Part shown: in pieces, positions 9,542-18,893 of the stretch | How the letters are laid out: the number at the start of each line of letters is the position of its first letter | Position numbering within the stretch: position 1 is the stretch's first letter | Source of the DNA: Nocardioides sp. Soil797 | GTDB lineage: Bacteria > Actinomycetota > Actinomycetes > Propionibacteriales > Nocardioidaceae | DNA: 51,347 nucleotides | Assembly: GCA_001429555.1 (NCBI GenBank) | Contig: LMSR01000006.1 | Location: 1 to 51,347, forward strand | Reading direction: 5' to 3' | Notes under the pieces: generated by a model | Seen by the model: the letters and a program-made list of their open reading frames with translations, nothing else | What the model was told of the DNA's origin: nothing | Database searches by the model: none | Translations under genes and position numbers: made by a program

Positions 9542-9908
9542 TGGAGCTGGCGGGAATCGAACCCGCGTCCTCGAGCGCCGAACCAGGTCTTCTCCGGGTG
9601 CAGTCAGTGATGGCGTTTTCTCGGCCCCGGTGCTCGCACGGACACGTCACCGACAGGCTCAGTCAGGAAAAAGTCCCGATCAACCCTCCTGACAGGAATT
9701 GATCAGCAAGCCTTCTTGATGAGGCCAGGATCCGGGACGAAGGCAGATGCCCGGTCTGACCCTTCGATCACTGCTCAGGCAGCGAGAGCGAAGTCGTTGC
9801 GCTTAGAGTCGGCAACTATAGGTTTCCAGCGATCGTTAACGAGATGACGCTGGCTTCTCGACCCGCTTCCCCTGGGACTAACGTCCCAAGTCGAAACCGA
9901 TCAGCCCC
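9542..9908 (-). ncRNA. ssrA: Transfer-messenger RNA (tmRNA)
   Basis: The 5' end GGGGCTGATCGGTTTCGAC and 3' end CGCGGGTTCGATTCCCGCC-AGCTCCA form the tRNA-like domain with a 7-bp acceptor stem (GGGGCUG with CAGCUCC). The resume frame reads ADSKRNDFALAA then TGA, close to the short tags known from actinobacteria; the reading strand of the tag lies at about 9775-9815. CCA is not encoded. A TACAAC hexamer (9915-9920 on the opposite strand) sits where a -10 box is expected. tmRNA rescues stalled ribosomes together with SmpB, encoded about 1.6 kb upstream on the same strand. Confidence 0.95.
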
Positions 9909-9980
9909 TCTTGAGTTGTACCTGCTCAACCATATCGGTGAGCCGGGCATTCCCCCAACCGGCTTTCCTCATGGTCGAGC

Positions 9981-10541
9981 TCACGCTCCGCGGGCTCCAT
10001 GGGCCACGAGCGCCTGCACGAAGGCCTGGGCTTGGCGCGCCTCACGAAAGGACTTCGCCGAATTCCGGGTGAAGCGGTTGATGTGTTCGAGACTCACGTC
10101 GCAGCGAACGGTCCCCATCGGCCCGCGCAGCTCGACAGCTGCTGGGGAGAGCACACCGTTGTGGGTGAAGAAGAGCTCCCGGCACGGCACCGTCCACGCC
10201 GGCTCACGGCTCCCGTCCGGGAGGAAGGACAGGGCGCCCTCCGCCAGGACGAAGCGACCGAACGTGGAGTTGAGTGTGCCGCCCAGAAGGCCGATCAGCC
10301 CTCCGCCCATCACCTGGGCGTTCCAGACACCGTGTCCATCCGTGAGCGGCCCACCTGAGGACCGAGTGGACGGTCCGAGGGGTGAACCCGCCGCTGGTGA
10401 CGTCTGGGGCCGGGGAGCCTCCCGAGAAGCGGGCCTCCAACCGGGCTGCTCGGCCTTGCCCCTGCGGGTGAGCGAGAACACCACGATGCCGATCAGCACG
10501 AGCGGCGCGAGAACCAGCACGCCCGTGAAGAGGGCCGACAC
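9981..10541 (-). CDS. Single-pass membrane protein of unknown function
   Basis: About 186 residues starting at GTG 10541 (a TTG sits one codon upstream). One N-terminal hydrophobic helix (roughly residues 4-25, LFTGVLVLAPLVLIGIVVF) is followed by a basic anchor RRGK, a disordered Pro/Ser/Arg linker to about 65 and a soluble C-terminal domain of some 110 residues. The soluble part has beta-strand character (FGRFVLAEGALSFLPDG, TVPCRELFF), reminiscent of PH-like or YcxB-type folds, but I do not recognise a family. It follows the amidohydrolase gene by a few bases and is probably co-transcribed with it. Confidence 0.7.
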   Translation of the reverse strand: MSALFTGVLVLAPLVLIGIVVFSLTRRGKAEQPGWRPASREAPRPQTSPAAGSPLGPSTRSSGGPLTDGHGVWNAQVMGGGLIGLLGGTLNSTFGRFVLAEGALSFLPDGSREPAWTVPCRELFFTHNGVLSPAAVELRGPMGTVRCDVSLEHINRFTRNSAKSFREARQAQAFVQALVAHGARGA

Positions 10542-10547
10542 CAACGC

Positions 10548-11483
10548 CTACACCCCGAAGAGCGTCGTGCTGTTCTCCCAGAGAACGCGCCGCAACCAGT
10601 CGTCGCCCAGGTCGAGTCGCTCCAGCGCCTCGACCTGGTGGGCATAGGGGTAGGGGATGTTCGGGAAGTCGGAGCCGAGGAGAACCTTGTCGCCGAGATC
10701 GCGCAGCCGTGGCATCAGCTGCGTGGGGAACGGGCCGCCCATCTCCTCGAAGAAGTCCGTGAAGGCCATGGTGGTGTCGAGACGCACGTTCTCGAAGTCC
10801 TCGGCCATCCCCATGAACTCCGCGTACTCGGGAGCGCCCAGGTGAGCCATCACCAGGGCGAGCCGGGGGTGACGGGCCAACAGCTCACGCACCGGGCCCG
10901 GTCCGGTGAACTCGGTGGGCACGGGGCCTGAGCCGGCATGCAGCACGACCGGCGTGCCGGCTTCGGCCAGCACTCCCCAAGCCTTGTCGAGCAACGGATC
11001 CGTGACGTGGAACCCGCCGACCTGGACGTGCACCTTGAAGAGCTCGACACCCGAGGCGATCCGTGCGGCGACGTGGTCGGCAGCACCCTCCTCCGGATAG
11101 AAGGTGCCGCAGTGCAGTGCCTCGGGAACGCGCTGGGCGAAGTCAGCCGACCAGTCGTTGAGGAACTCGGCCATGTCCGGCTTGTGGGCGTAGGCCAGCG
11201 CCGAGAAACGGCGTACGCCGAGGCTTCGCAACGTCTCCACCAGGACCTCGTCGTCATCGCGGTAGTGGAGCGGCCACGGTCGACCGATCAGCGGGCCGGC
11301 CGAGTCGAAGACGGCGCGCACCTTCGACATCACCCGCGGTGGGAGGAAGTGGGTGTGGACGTCGAAGAGACCCGGGATGCCGAGGCGAGTGAGGGTGGTT
11401 TCGAGACGGGCTCGTTCCTCGGCCTCCTCAACCACCGTGGGCGGGCTGTCCCCGGGCTCCTCCCCTGCCGGTGAGCCGGTCAT
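10548..11483 (-). CDS. Amidohydrolase-2 family metal-dependent hydrolase
   Basis: A 311-residue TIM-barrel hydrolase. The metal-site signatures appear in order: HTH in [11 protein letters not shown] (about residues 42-44), a strand with FKVHVQ, His in VVLHAGSG, His in VMAHLG, and Asp in [11 protein letters not shown]. This pattern is that of the ACMSD/amidohydrolase-2 family, whose members hydrolyse or decarboxylate small organic acids. The substrate cannot be told. The ATG overlaps the smpB stop by four bases, so it is translated from the smpB transcript; that coupling is more likely historical than functional. Confidence 0.82.
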   Translation of the reverse strand: MTGSPAGEEPGDSPPTVVEEAEERARLETTLTRLGIPGLFDVHTHFLPPRVMSKVRAVFDSAGPLIGRPWPLHYRDDDEVLVETLRSLGVRRFSALAYAHKPDMAEFLNDWSADFAQRVPEALHCGTFYPEEGAADHVAARIASGVELFKVHVQVGGFHVTDPLLDKAWGVLAEAGTPVVLHAGSGPVPTEFTGPGPVRELLARHPRLALVMAHLGAPEYAEFMGMAEDFENVRLDTTMAFTDFFEEMGGPFPTQLMPRLRDLGDKVLLGSDFPNIPYPYAHQVEALERLDLGDDWLRRVLWENSTTLFGV

Positions 11484-11965
11484 TTCATGCCCTTGAGGCG
11501 ACGCCCGATCTCGATCTCCTTCTCACGATTGGCAGTGCGCTCGGCGATCGTGTTGCGCTTGTCCCACGACTTCTTGCCCTTGGCCAGGGCGATCTCGATC
11601 TTGGCCCGGCCGTCCTTGAAGTAGAGCGAGAGCGGCACCACGGTGAAGCCCTTCTCGTTGACCCGGCGCTCGATCTTGTCGATCTCGCCACGGTTGAGCA
11701 GCAGCTTGCGCTTGCGCTTGGCGGAGTGGTTGGTCCAGTTTCCCTGGGAGTACTCCGGGATGTGAACGTTGTGCAGCCAGACCTCGCCGCCGTCGATCTC
11801 GACGAAGCCGTCGACCAGGGACGCGCGGCCCATGCGCAGGGACTTCACCTCGGTGCCGACCAGGACCATGCCGGCCTCGTACGTCGTCTCGATGTGGTAG
11901 TCGTGACGCGCCTTCTTGTTCTGCGCGACGACCTTCGTGCCCTGCTCCTTGACCATGCCGTCCAT
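11480..11965 (-). CDS. smpB: SsrA-binding protein
   Basis: A protein of 161 residues (158 if the second ATG at 11956, MVKEQGTK, is the true start). It contains the whole OB-fold of Smp[40 protein letters not shown], and the basic C-terminal tail [31 protein letters not shown] that enters the mRNA channel. It binds tmRNA and delivers it to stalled ribosomes. ssrA lies about 1.6 kb downstream on the same strand; the prfB, ftsE, ftsX and smpB arrangement is a standard bacterial neighbourhood. Confidence 0.97.
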   Translation of the reverse strand: MDGMVKEQGTKVVAQNKKARHDYHIETTYEAGMVLVGTEVKSLRMGRASLVDGFVEIDGGEVWLHNVHIPEYSQGNWTNHSAKRKRKLLLNRGEIDKIERRVNEKGFTVVPLSLYFKDGRAKIEIALAKGKKSWDKRNTIAERTANREKEIEIGRRLKGMK

Positions 11966-12043
11966 TCTCTCAGGCAGGGCAACGGGGTTTCGAGACGACC
12001 TCGTCCCGGGACCTGCTCAGCTTCGAGGCTCAGCCGCCGTGGC

Positions 12044-13321
12044 TCACAGCCAGTTCATCGGATTGACCGGGGAACCGTTGGCCATCACCGTGAAGTGCAG
12101 GTGGCAGCCGGTCGACCAGCCGGTCGTGCCGACGTACCCGATCACCTGACCACGCTTGACGTGGGCGCCGACACCGACGGTGTAGGAGGTGGCGTGGTTG
12201 TAGATCGTGGCCAGGCCGACTCCGCGCTGGTGGCCGTGGTCGATGATCAGGCGGTTGCCCCACGCAGTCTGGAAGTACCGCGAGATCACGGTGCCGTCGG
12301 CCGCCGCGTAGAGCGGCTGCCCGCACCCGGCGCCGAAGTCGGTGCCGTCGTGGAGGGAGTAGTAGCCATAGATCGGGTGCACCCGATAGCCGTACGACGA
12401 GGTGACCGGGCCCTGGACCGGGTAGCTCAGGAACCCGCCCGAGTCGGAGGGAGGACCGGTGTTGCCGGCCTTCTTGGCCGCCGCAGCAGCCCGCGCTCGG
12501 AGCATCGCCTCGATCCGGCTCTGTTCCTTCTTGAGCTTGTTCAGCTCTGCCAGGTCGCGGCGCTTCACCCTGGCCGCACCCGCCTGGGCACTCGCCCGCT
12601 TGCCGACCAAGGACTTCACCGAAGCGGTCTGGCTCTCGGCCTGGGCTTCGAGATCCTGCATCAGCTCGAGGTTCTCAGCTGCCGCCGCCCGTTTGGTGGC
12701 AACCGCGTCCTTCTTCTCCTCGACGTTGTTCTCACGGACACCGAGCAGGATCTTGGCAGCCTTGAGCTCGTCCAACGCCTGGGTCTCGTCACTGACCAGT
12801 GAGTCCTGGGTGGCGAGGGTGCGCGTGATGTCGGTGGGGTCCTCTGCGTTCAGCAGCGACGAGAACGAAGCCAGACGCGGATCGCCCTGCTCGTAGATGT
12901 CGGCGATCATCGCACCGACGTCCTCGTTCTTCTGTGCCACAGCGGCCTTGCCATCCCGGAGGTCGGCCCGGGCGTTCGTCAGGTCGAGCTCGGCCTGGTC
13001 GAGGGCCGCCTGCGCCTGCTGGTCCTTGACCTTCGCGGTGGTGAGCTGGCCCCGTGTCTTGGCCAGTTCAGCGCGGGCCGAGCGCAGCTCGGTCTTCGCG
13101 GCCGTCAGCCTGGCTGTCGCCTTGCGCAACGCCGAGCTGGACTCATCAAGGTCCTGGCTGGCAGAGCTCAGGTTCTTCTTGACCTGACGCTGCTTGTTCT
13201 TCAGATCCTTGTCGCCGTCGGCGTGAGCCAAGGGAGCACAGACCATGCCGATCACCACGAGGACTGCGGCCACGAGGACCACCAAGCGGTGTCGGTCGTC
13301 GCTGGGGAAGTAGCGAACCAC
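12044..13321 (-). CDS. Secreted coiled-coil M23 peptidoglycan hydrolase
   Basis: 425 residues with a GTG start. An N-terminal signal or anchor helix (about 10-32, ending APLAHAD) leads into a long coiled coil rich in Lys, Ala, Glu and Leu (about 35-280). A C-terminal LytM/M23 domain carries the zinc motifs HDGTD (HxxxD) and HLHF (HxH). The layout is that of EnvC-type activators, but here the zinc ligands look complete, so it may be an active D,D-endopeptidase. The gene directly follows ftsEX, as in actinobacteria where FtsEX gates a secreted cell-wall hydrolase at division; that partnership is inferred from position. Confidence 0.88.
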   Translation of the reverse strand: MVRYFPSDDRHRLVVLVAAVLVVIGMVCAPLAHADGDKDLKNKQRQVKKNLSSASQDLDESSSALRKATARLTAAKTELRSARAELAKTRGQLTTAKVKDQQAQAALDQAELDLTNARADLRDGKAAVAQKNEDVGAMIADIYEQGDPRLASFSSLLNAEDPTDITRTLATQDSLVSDETQALDELKAAKILLGVRENNVEEKKDAVATKRAAAAENLELMQDLEAQAESQTASVKSLVGKRASAQAGAARVKRRDLAELNKLKKEQSRIEAMLRARAAAAAKKAGNTGPPSDSGGFLSYPVQGPVTSSYGYRVHPIYGYYSLHDGTDFGAGCGQPLYAAADGTVISRYFQTAWGNRLIIDHGHQRGVGLATIYNHATSYTVGVGAHVKRGQVIGYVGTTGWSTGCHLHFTVMANGSPVNPMNWL

Positions 13322-13373
13322 CGTAAAAGCCTTTGTTCGGGGAAGTGAACGCCTCGACGTTAGACGACGAAGG

Positions 13374-14285
13374 TCAGACTTTGAGGTATTTGCGGGTCAA
13401 CAGGAGAGTCGGAATGATCGTGAGCAGTGGTCCGATGATCGCCACGGCCAGCAAAGCCTGGAAGTAGTCGGCCGAATCGATCCACGGCATGAAGTTGATC
13501 TCGCCCTCGATTCCCTTGTGCACTCCGAACCACATGAAGGCGGCCAGCGCTCCCCCGGCCAGCACCACGCCGGCGAACGCGGTCACCAGCGCCTCGAGCA
13601 GGAACGGTAGGGAGATGTAGAGGCTCGAGGCCCCGACGAGTCTCATGATGCCGATCTCCCGCCGTCGGGCGAAGGCAGCCAGGCGAATCGTGTTGGCGAC
13701 CAGGAGCAGTGCCGCGAAGATCAGGAACCCGGCAATCCCGATCGCGCCGTACTTGAGGGCGTCGATCGCCTTGAAGATCGGTCTCACCATGTCGCGCTGG
13801 TCGCGGACGCCGTGGACGCCGTCGAGGCCCTCGACGGCACTCCTGACTCCCGTCGCGTCGTCGCGGCCCTTGAGGTCGACCCACACGGACTCACGCAACG
13901 ACTCGGGCCCGAAGCTGTCGGGCACCTTCTTGAGGTACTCCTCGCTGAAGAGCTCCTTGGTCTTCTCGTAGGCCTCCTCCTGCGACTCGGTGTGGTAGCC
14001 GTCGACACCGGGATTCTCCTCGACGGCCTTGATGACCGCGTCGCGCTGGGCGTCGGTGACCTCACCGGAGCAGTTCGGGCCGGTGGAGCTCTCGTTGCAG
14101 AGGAAGATCGTGATCTGGTTGAGCGTGCCGAAGTGGTCCTCGGCCTTCTTGGCCTGGGCGTTGAGCAGGAAGCCCAGCCCGACCAGGGTCAGTGAGACGA
14201 AGAGGGTCAGGATGACCGCGATGTGCATGGTCAGGTTGCGTCGGAGCCCTTGTCGGAGCTCGGAGAAGACATGGCGAAGCTGCAT
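13374..14285 (-). CDS. ftsX: Cell-division ABC transporter permease FtsX
   Basis: 303 residues with the FtsX plan: an N-terminal cytoplasmic segment, a first transmembrane helix at about 20-42, an extracellular domain (about 45-165, with two Cys in FLCNESSTGPNCSG that may form a disulfide), then three helices at the C-terminus. The motif RREIGIMRLVGAS after the second helix is the coupling loop that meets FtsE. It transmits ATP hydrolysis by FtsE to a peptidoglycan hydrolase outside the membrane, probably the coiled-coil M23 protein encoded next. The gene lies 16 bp after ftsE. Confidence 0.95.
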   Translation of the reverse strand: MQLRHVFSELRQGLRRNLTMHIAVILTLFVSLTLVGLGFLLNAQAKKAEDHFGTLNQITIFLCNESSTGPNCSGEVTDAQRDAVIKAVEENPGVDGYHTESQEEAYEKTKELFSEEYLKKVPDSFGPESLRESVWVDLKGRDDATGVRSAVEGLDGVHGVRDQRDMVRPIFKAIDALKYGAIGIAGFLIFAALLLVANTIRLAAFARRREIGIMRLVGASSLYISLPFLLEALVTAFAGVVLAGGALAAFMWFGVHKGIEGEINFMPWIDSADYFQALLAVAIIGPLLTIIPTLLLTRKYLKV

Positions 14286-14301
14286 GGTGTTGGAGCTCCT
14301 C

Positions 14302-14991
14302 TCAGTTCTGGTAGCCGTAGATGCCGCGGGCCTGGTCGCGCACGACTCGGCCGTCCTCGAGCTCGATGACGCGCTTGCGCATCTGGTCGACGATGCCGGC
14401 GTCGTGGGTGGCCATCAGGACCGTGGTGCCGGTGCGGTTGATCCGATCGAGCAGCTTCATGATGCCGATCGACGTGTTGGGGTCGAGGTTTCCGGTCGGC
14501 TCGTCGGCGATCAGGATCATCGGACGGTTCACGAAGGCCCGGGCAATGGCGACGCGTTGCTGCTCACCGCCGGAGAGTTCGTCGGGGAGGCGGTCCTCCT
14601 TGCCCTCGAGCCCGACCAGCTCGAGCGTCTCGGGGACCAGGTCGTTGATCTGGGAGCGCGACTTGCCGATCACCTGCAGCGCGAAGGCCACGTTCTCGGC
14701 GACCGTCTTGTTCTGCAGGAGGCGGAAGTCCTGGAACACGGTGCCGATCTGGCGACGCAGCCGGGGCACCTTCCAGCCGGCCAGGCGGCTGATCTCCTTG
14801 CCGGCCACGTAGACGCGTCCCTCCGAGGCACGGTACTCGCGGAGCACGAGGCGCAGGAACGTCGACTTCCCGGAGCCGGACTGGCCGACGAGGAAGACGA
14901 ACTCACCCTTCTCGATGTCGACGGACACCTGCTCGAGGGCGGCGCGGGCTTGTCCCGGATAGGTCTTGGTGACCTTTTCGAAGCGAATCAC
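14302..14991 (-). CDS. ftsE: Cell-division ATP-binding protein FtsE
   Basis: 229 residues from the GTG at 14991 ([14 protein letters not shown]), the normal FtsE length; a longer frame back to 15066 has no family character. It carries Walker [10 protein letters not shown], a Q-loop ([10 protein letters not shown]), signature LSGGEQQRV, Walker [12 protein letters not shown] and the switch His in MATHD. FtsE and FtsX form the ABC complex that controls septal peptidoglycan hydrolysis. It is the first gene of a leftward cluster with ftsX, the M23 hydrolase and smpB. Confidence 0.96.
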   Translation of the reverse strand: MIRFEKVTKTYPGQARAALEQVSVDIEKGEFVFLVGQSGSGKSTFLRLVLREYRASEGRVYVAGKEISRLAGWKVPRLRRQIGTVFQDFRLLQNKTVAENVAFALQVIGKSRSQINDLVPETLELVGLEGKEDRLPDELSGGEQQRVAIARAFVNRPMILIADEPTGNLDPNTSIGIMKLLDRINRTGTTVLMATHDAGIVDQMRKRVIELEDGRVVRDQARGIYGYQN

Positions 14992-15221
14992 TGGACGGAG
15001 TCTAGGCGACTGCCCCAATCCTCTCCGGGACGCGCCGTTGCCGGGTGTCGCCGTGGTGTCGCACACCCGTCCCGGCCCACCCGAGTCCGGTCGGGTTGCT
15101 GCTCGCCGGCCCGGACAGTGGCGAGCGCACGATTCTCTCCCGAGAACGTGATGGACCTCATGAGCCCTACGCCTGCCGGCATCGCGCCGACCACACCTGC
15201 GGCACGGCTAATCTGTGCGAC

Positions 15222-15947
15222 ATGCGTCTGTCGGTGAGGTCCCTGCTGCTGCCCATCGTCCTGCTGCTTGGCCTCAGCCTGACGGCCTGCAGCGGCGACG
15301 ACGAACCGAGCTCCTCACCCACTGCGAAGCCGACCCCCCTGTCTGCCTTCGATGCCGACGGCGTGACGATCGCCCGCACCGACTTCTGCGACCGGATCCC
15401 CGACGACGCGGTCGAGCGGGCGATCGGCGAGGTGGAGGACACCGGTCACTACGGCAACGGCGAGCCGGCCGAGGTCACCGGCACGGTGAAGGACATTGCC
15501 CACGAGTTCAACTGCACCTTCACCGGCACCTCGGGTGCCGTCGCACGGGTGTGGGTCTTCGTGCCCCAGGTCACCCGGGCGCGAGCCCGCGACCTGGTCA
15601 AGGAGGCCGGTCGCCAGCAGGGGTGCCGCCGGGTCCCCGGTGAGGGCTTCGGCAAGCCGACCACTGGTCTGGCCTGCACGACGAAGGACGGCGCGGAGGC
15701 GTCGTACCGCGGCTTGTTCGTCGACTCGTGGCTGGCCTGCTCGGTCAGCGACCCGAGCGTCCGGGCTGGCGGCAAGGCCGATCCGACGACCGACCGGACC
15801 GCCCCTTCCTCGGCCGACCCTTCCTCGGCCGACCCTTCCTCGGCCGACCCTGTGGCGGCCGACCCTGTGGCGGCCGAGCAGAAGGAGCTTCTGGACCGCG
15901 CCGGCAAGTGGTGTGTGCAGGCGGTCTCTGCCGCCGCTACCGAATAG
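15222..15947 (+). CDS. DUF3558-like secreted lipoprotein
   Basis: 241 residues from ATG 15222. A classic lipoprotein signal precedes a lipobox LTAC, giving an acylated Cys near residue 21, then a Ser/Asp-rich linker. The domain has four or more Cys and a pattern (FCDRIPDDAVERAIGEV, FNCTFTG, ARVWVFVPQ, GCRRV) seen in actinobacterial DUF3558-type lipoproteins of unknown role. Near the C-terminus there is a tandem repeat of five-residue units (P-S-S-A-D three times, then P-V-A-A-D/E twice). It is the only rightward gene in this part, placed between the leftward prfB and ftsE. Confidence 0.8.
   Translation: MRLSVRSLLLPIVLLLGLSLTACSGDDEPSSSPTAKPTPLSAFDADGVTIARTDFCDRIPDDAVERAIGEVEDTGHYGNGEPAEVTGTVKDIAHEFNCTFTGTSGAVARVWVFVPQVTRARARDLVKEAGRQQGCRRVPGEGFGKPTTGLACTTKDGAEASYRGLFVDSWLACSVSDPSVRAGGKADPTTDRTAPSSADPSSADPSSADPVAADPVAAEQKELLDRAGKWCVQAVSAAATE
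15805..15879 (+). repeat. 15-bp tandem repeat, five units, inside lipoprotein gene
   Basis: CCTTCCTCGGCCGAC occurs three times back to back, followed by two copies of the diverged unit CCTGTGGCGGCCGAC (last base G in the final copy). Each unit is five codons, so copy-number changes would keep the frame and alter linker length. Confidence 0.95.
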
Positions 15948-16100
15948 CCGCCCCTCACCCCAGCCCGCATCCCCCACCTCGAGTAACGCGGGGTTATCGT
16001 CGCTGGACACGTGCTGTGACGGGCGATTTCGTCAACACCACCGCACAAGTGCCGGCGTACGGCGATCACGCGCGCGTGGCGCACAGGCGTACGGCGATCC

Positions 16101-17213
16101 TCAGGCGTCCTGGTCGGCCCCGCGGCGCCAGCGGATCCCGGCCTCGAGGAAGCCGTCGAGATCGCCGTCGAAGACGGCGGACGGGTTGCCCGACTCGAAG
16201 GTGGTGCGCAGGTCCTTGACGACCTGGTAGGGGTTCAGCACGTAGTTGCGCATCTGGTCGCCCCACGACGCCTGCACGTCGCCCTTGAGGTCGTCGAGGT
16301 GCGCCTTCTCCTCGGCCTTCTTCATCGCGAGGAGCTTGGCCTTGAGGACCACCATCGCGCTGGCCTTGTTCTGCAGCTGGGACTTCTCGTTCTGGCAGCT
16401 GACCACGGTGCCGGTGGGGATGTGGGTCAGGCGTACGGCGGAGTCGGTGGTGTTGACCGACTGGCCCCCGGGGCCGCCGGAACGGTAGACGTCGGTGCGG
16501 ATGTCTTCGTCGGGGATGTCGATCTCGTCGGTCTGTTCGAGCACCGGCACGACCTCGACGGCCGCGAAGCTGGTCTGACGACGGCCCTGGTTGTCGAACG
16601 GGCTGATCCGCACGAGGCGGTGGGTGCCGGCCTCGACGCTGAGGGTGCCGTAGGCATAGGGCGCGTGCACCGCGAAGGTCGTCGACTTGATGCCGGCCTC
16701 TTCGGCGTAGGAGGTCTCGAAGACCTCGACGGGGTAGTTGTGCTGCTCGGACCAGCGCACATACATCCGCATCAGCATCTCGGCGAAGTCGGCGGCGTCG
16801 ACACCACCGGCACCGGCACGGATCATCACCAGCGCCTCACGGGCGTCGTACTCACCGGAGAGGAGGGTGCGCACCTCCATGGCCTCGACGGACTTCTTGA
16901 TGCGTTCCAGCTCACGCTCGGAGTCGGCCAACGTGTCGGCGTCGTTCTCCTCGCGGGCCATCTCGACCATCAGGCCGAGCTCCTCGATGCGGTCGGAGAG
17001 CGTGGTGAAGCGCTCCAGCTCACCGTTGAGCGTGGAGAGGCGACCGGTCACCCGCTGGGCGTTGTCCTGGTCGTCCCACAGGTCGGGTGCCGCCACCTGC
17101 TCACTGAGGTCGGCGATCTCCCGGCGCATCTCGTCGACGTCGAGCACCTGCTCGATGGTGTGCATCGTCGCTTGGAGTTGCTTGATCGCTGCTTCGAAGT
17201 CTAGGCCTGCCAC
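16101..17213 (-). CDS. prfB: Peptide chain release factor 2
   Basis: 370 residues from the GTG at 17213 ([13 protein letters not shown]); a frame extension of three codons upstream is not needed. It has the RF2 stop-codon tripeptide SPF (about 204-206, in [11 protein letters not shown]) and the catalytic GGQ (about 249-251, in [13 protein letters not shown]). I see no programmed +1 frameshift site, in line with most actinobacteria. It recognises UGA and UAA. Its place upstream of ftsE on the same strand is the usual actinobacterial arrangement, though a rightward lipoprotein gene intervenes here. Confidence 0.96.
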   Translation of the reverse strand: MAGLDFEAAIKQLQATMHTIEQVLDVDEMRREIADLSEQVAAPDLWDDQDNAQRVTGRLSTLNGELERFTTLSDRIEELGLMVEMAREENDADTLADSERELERIKKSVEAMEVRTLLSGEYDAREALVMIRAGAGGVDAADFAEMLMRMYVRWSEQHNYPVEVFETSYAEEAGIKSTTFAVHAPYAYGTLSVEAGTHRLVRISPFDNQGRRQTSFAAVEVVPVLEQTDEIDIPDEDIRTDVYRSGGPGGQSVNTTDSAVRLTHIPTGTVVSCQNEKSQLQNKASAMVVLKAKLLAMKKAEEKAHLDDLKGDVQASWGDQMRNYVLNPYQVVKDLRTTFESGNPSAVFDGDLDGFLEAGIRWRRGADQDA

Positions 17214-17413
17214 AAGGCGCAACCCTACCGCCCGACCGGCCTTCGCCCGAACGGGCGGCGCTCTCCTCGGCGGTGGGCCCTTCGGGACCCGGTGGATCGA
17301 ACTTGGCTCGAATCGTGCACCTGCACCCCTTTGACGCCAAGATCACTGGAAACGGGGTCAGTCCGGCGCATGTGCACCGTTGTGGCGCTGAGGCCCGGCG
17401 GGCAACCGGCCGT

Positions 17414-17857
17414 TCACTCCTCCACGTAGATCGCCGCAGAGCCTCGGGCACCGATCCTTCCGTCGGTGATGCCGGAGACATTGATCGGCAGGTCGAGCTC
17501 GGAACTCATCGTGACCACCACCGCCCGATCGTTCACCTGCACCTGGAAACCCAGGCCGGGGTAGTCGGCGTACGCCCCGATGTCGCGGAGGTAGTCGCTC
17601 ACTGCGCCCCGGACCTTGTCGGCGTCGAGCGGCGCGCGCTCGCCCTTGAGGCCACCCGAGTAGACGCCGTCGCCTCGAACTTCCTGGGCGCCGGCCAGCG
17701 CCGCACCGTCCGCCGCGGTGTTGAGGGACTGGCGGCGCAGATAGGCCGCGGAAGCATCCACGACCACACCGACCATCAGCAACAGGACGGCCGCAAAACC
17801 GACGATGAGCACGGTGACCTGTCCACTGTCGCGAGGTTGTCGCTGAATGCGGGCCAT
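17414..17857 (-). CDS. TadG-like / Rv3654c-like pilus-assembly protein
   Basis: 147 residues starting at ATG 17857, which shares its A with the upstream TGA (TGATG). An N-terminal segment DSGQVTVLIVGFAAVLLLMVGVVVDASAAYL is a prepilin-like transmembrane helix and RRQSLNTAADGAALAGAQ is the hallmark of TadG/Flp-associated (DUF2134-type) proteins. The rest is a short extracytoplasmic domain. It is the last gene of the tad operon and probably helps to anchor or assemble the pilus. Confidence 0.8.
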   Translation of the reverse strand: MARIQRQPRDSGQVTVLIVGFAAVLLLMVGVVVDASAAYLRRQSLNTAADGAALAGAQEVRGDGVYSGGLKGERAPLDADKVRGAVSDYLRDIGAYADYPGLGFQVQVNDRAVVVTMSSELDLPINVSGITDGRIGARGSAAIYVEE

Positions 17858-18294
17858 CACTGACTCCGCTCCTGGTAGAGCCCGCGTGGCACCACGTGCT
17901 TGGACTCGACCAGGAAGCTGGGGGCTCCCCCGCCGAGGGCGGACGGAACCAGGGGAAGCACGACCTGGGTCCGCACCACCACCGTGATCACCGACCCCGG
18001 GTCGAGGCAATGCCCGGCGCCCAACGAGCAACCGATGTCGAGATCCATCCGCCCGGGCTCCATGCCCTGGTCCTGCAGCGCCAGCTCGGCAGCTGCCTTG
18101 GCATCGCGCCGGCCCGCTGACTCGCTGTCGGCCAGGACGAAGGCGCGCCCGGCGGAACGACTGGCGGCGGTGACGCCGAAGGCTCCGCGTTGGACGTCGA
18201 AGACCGAGATCAGCACGTAGACCAGCGGGACCAGCAGCAGGATCGCCAACCAGGTCACCTCGATCAGGGCACTGCCCTCGTCGTCGTGGGTCAC
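17857..18294 (-). CDS. TadE-like pseudopilin
   Basis: 145 residues from GTG 18294, overlapping the upstream stop. DDEGSALIEVTWLAILLLVPLVYVLISVFDVQRGAFGVTAASR is a TadE-type N-terminus: a short charged lead with Glu ahead of one transmembrane helix and then a helical stalk (ASRSAGRAFVLADSE). A C-terminal domain with two Cys (GCSLGAGHC) follows. TadE-class pseudopilins are processed by the prepilin peptidase and act in Flp pilus export. Confidence 0.8.
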   Translation of the reverse strand: MTHDDEGSALIEVTWLAILLLVPLVYVLISVFDVQRGAFGVTAASRSAGRAFVLADSESAGRRDAKAAAELALQDQGMEPGRMDLDIGCSLGAGHCLDPGSVITVVVRTQVVLPLVPSALGGGAPSFLVESKHVVPRGLYQERSQ

Positions 18295-18677
18295 GGCTTC
18301 TCCTCGACGGCGTGCCCGTGCACCACGATCTCCATGGCCGGTCCCCACAACCCGAGCGGGGGCACCTCGGCGCGCACCGTCACCTCGACCGTCTCAGCAC
18401 CGTCGCGCATGGTCTGTCGCGCGCTCACACCTCTGGCGAACTTGCCGGCCAACACCCCTTGGATCTGATGGCGCGTGTAGTCGGCACCGTCGTCCGGGTC
18501 ACGATCGGCGGTGGCCGCCTGGCGCGCACCGTCGCTGGCCGCCGCAGTCAGCGTGTTGCGGACGTGGAGCACAAGGGCAACCTGCAGGATGCCCAGCACC
18601 AACGGAACCAGGATCACCAGCACCAGCACGAAGTCGACCACGGCAGAGCCGTGCTCGTCGCGCCGTCGAGCCCCCAT
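18291..18677 (-). CDS. tadE: TadE-family pseudopilin
   Basis: 128 residues from ATG 18677; a GTG at 18686 that overlaps the preceding stop would add three residues. RDEHGSAVVDFVLVLVILVPLVLGILQVALVLHVRNTLTAAASDGAR is the standard TadE signature: Gly-Ser processing region, one hydrophobic helix, then the conserved Arg-Asn and Ala-rich stalk. A small beta-rich domain follows. The stop overlaps the next gene, the second TadE-like protein. Confidence 0.85.
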   Translation of the reverse strand: MGARRRDEHGSAVVDFVLVLVILVPLVLGILQVALVLHVRNTLTAAASDGARQAATADRDPDDGADYTRHQIQGVLAGKFARGVSARQTMRDGAETVEVTVRAEVPPLGLWGPAMEIVVHGHAVEEKP

Positions 18678-18682
18678 CCTGA

Positions 18683-18877
18683 TCACCCGTGCACGGAGTT
18701 GAGCGCGTCGCGCAGCATGCCCTTCAACATCGGCTGGGCAATCAGCAGCAGCCCGCTGACGATGGCCGCAGTCATCACCGTGACCATCACCCACCCGGGC
18801 ACGTCACCCCGTTCGTCGCGAAGGCGCGTGGCGGTGCCGACGTAGACCTGCAAGAAAAGCCTGTTCAACATGTCCAT
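18683..18877 (-). CDS. Small Flp-pilin-like membrane protein
   Basis: 64 residues located between tadC and tadE, the usual place of the Flp pilin in actinobacterial tad loci. A 20-residue basic/amphipathic lead (LFLQVYVGTATRLRDERGD) is followed by one hydrophobic segment PGWVMVTVMTAAIVSGLLLIA and a short tail. It lacks the canonical Glu/Tyr pair just after a processing Gly that defines Flp pilins, so it may be a diverged pilin or a small tad accessory protein. Confidence 0.6.
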   Translation of the reverse strand: MDMLNRLFLQVYVGTATRLRDERGDVPGWVMVTVMTAAIVSGLLLIAQPMLKGMLRDALNSVHG

Positions 18878-18893
18878 CCCGAGATTCCTCCTG

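Noticed and set aside
11471..12802. 443-codon rightward frame over smpB and the M23 peptidase
   Set aside because: Antisense shadow of two well-supported genes; no motif of its own.
16299..17204. 301-codon rightward frame opposite prfB
   Set aside because: Shadow of prfB, whose GGQ and SPF motifs are intact.
17100..17222. Programmed +1 frameshift in prfB
   Set aside because: The reading frame is continuous from GTG 17213 with no in-frame UGA near codon 25.
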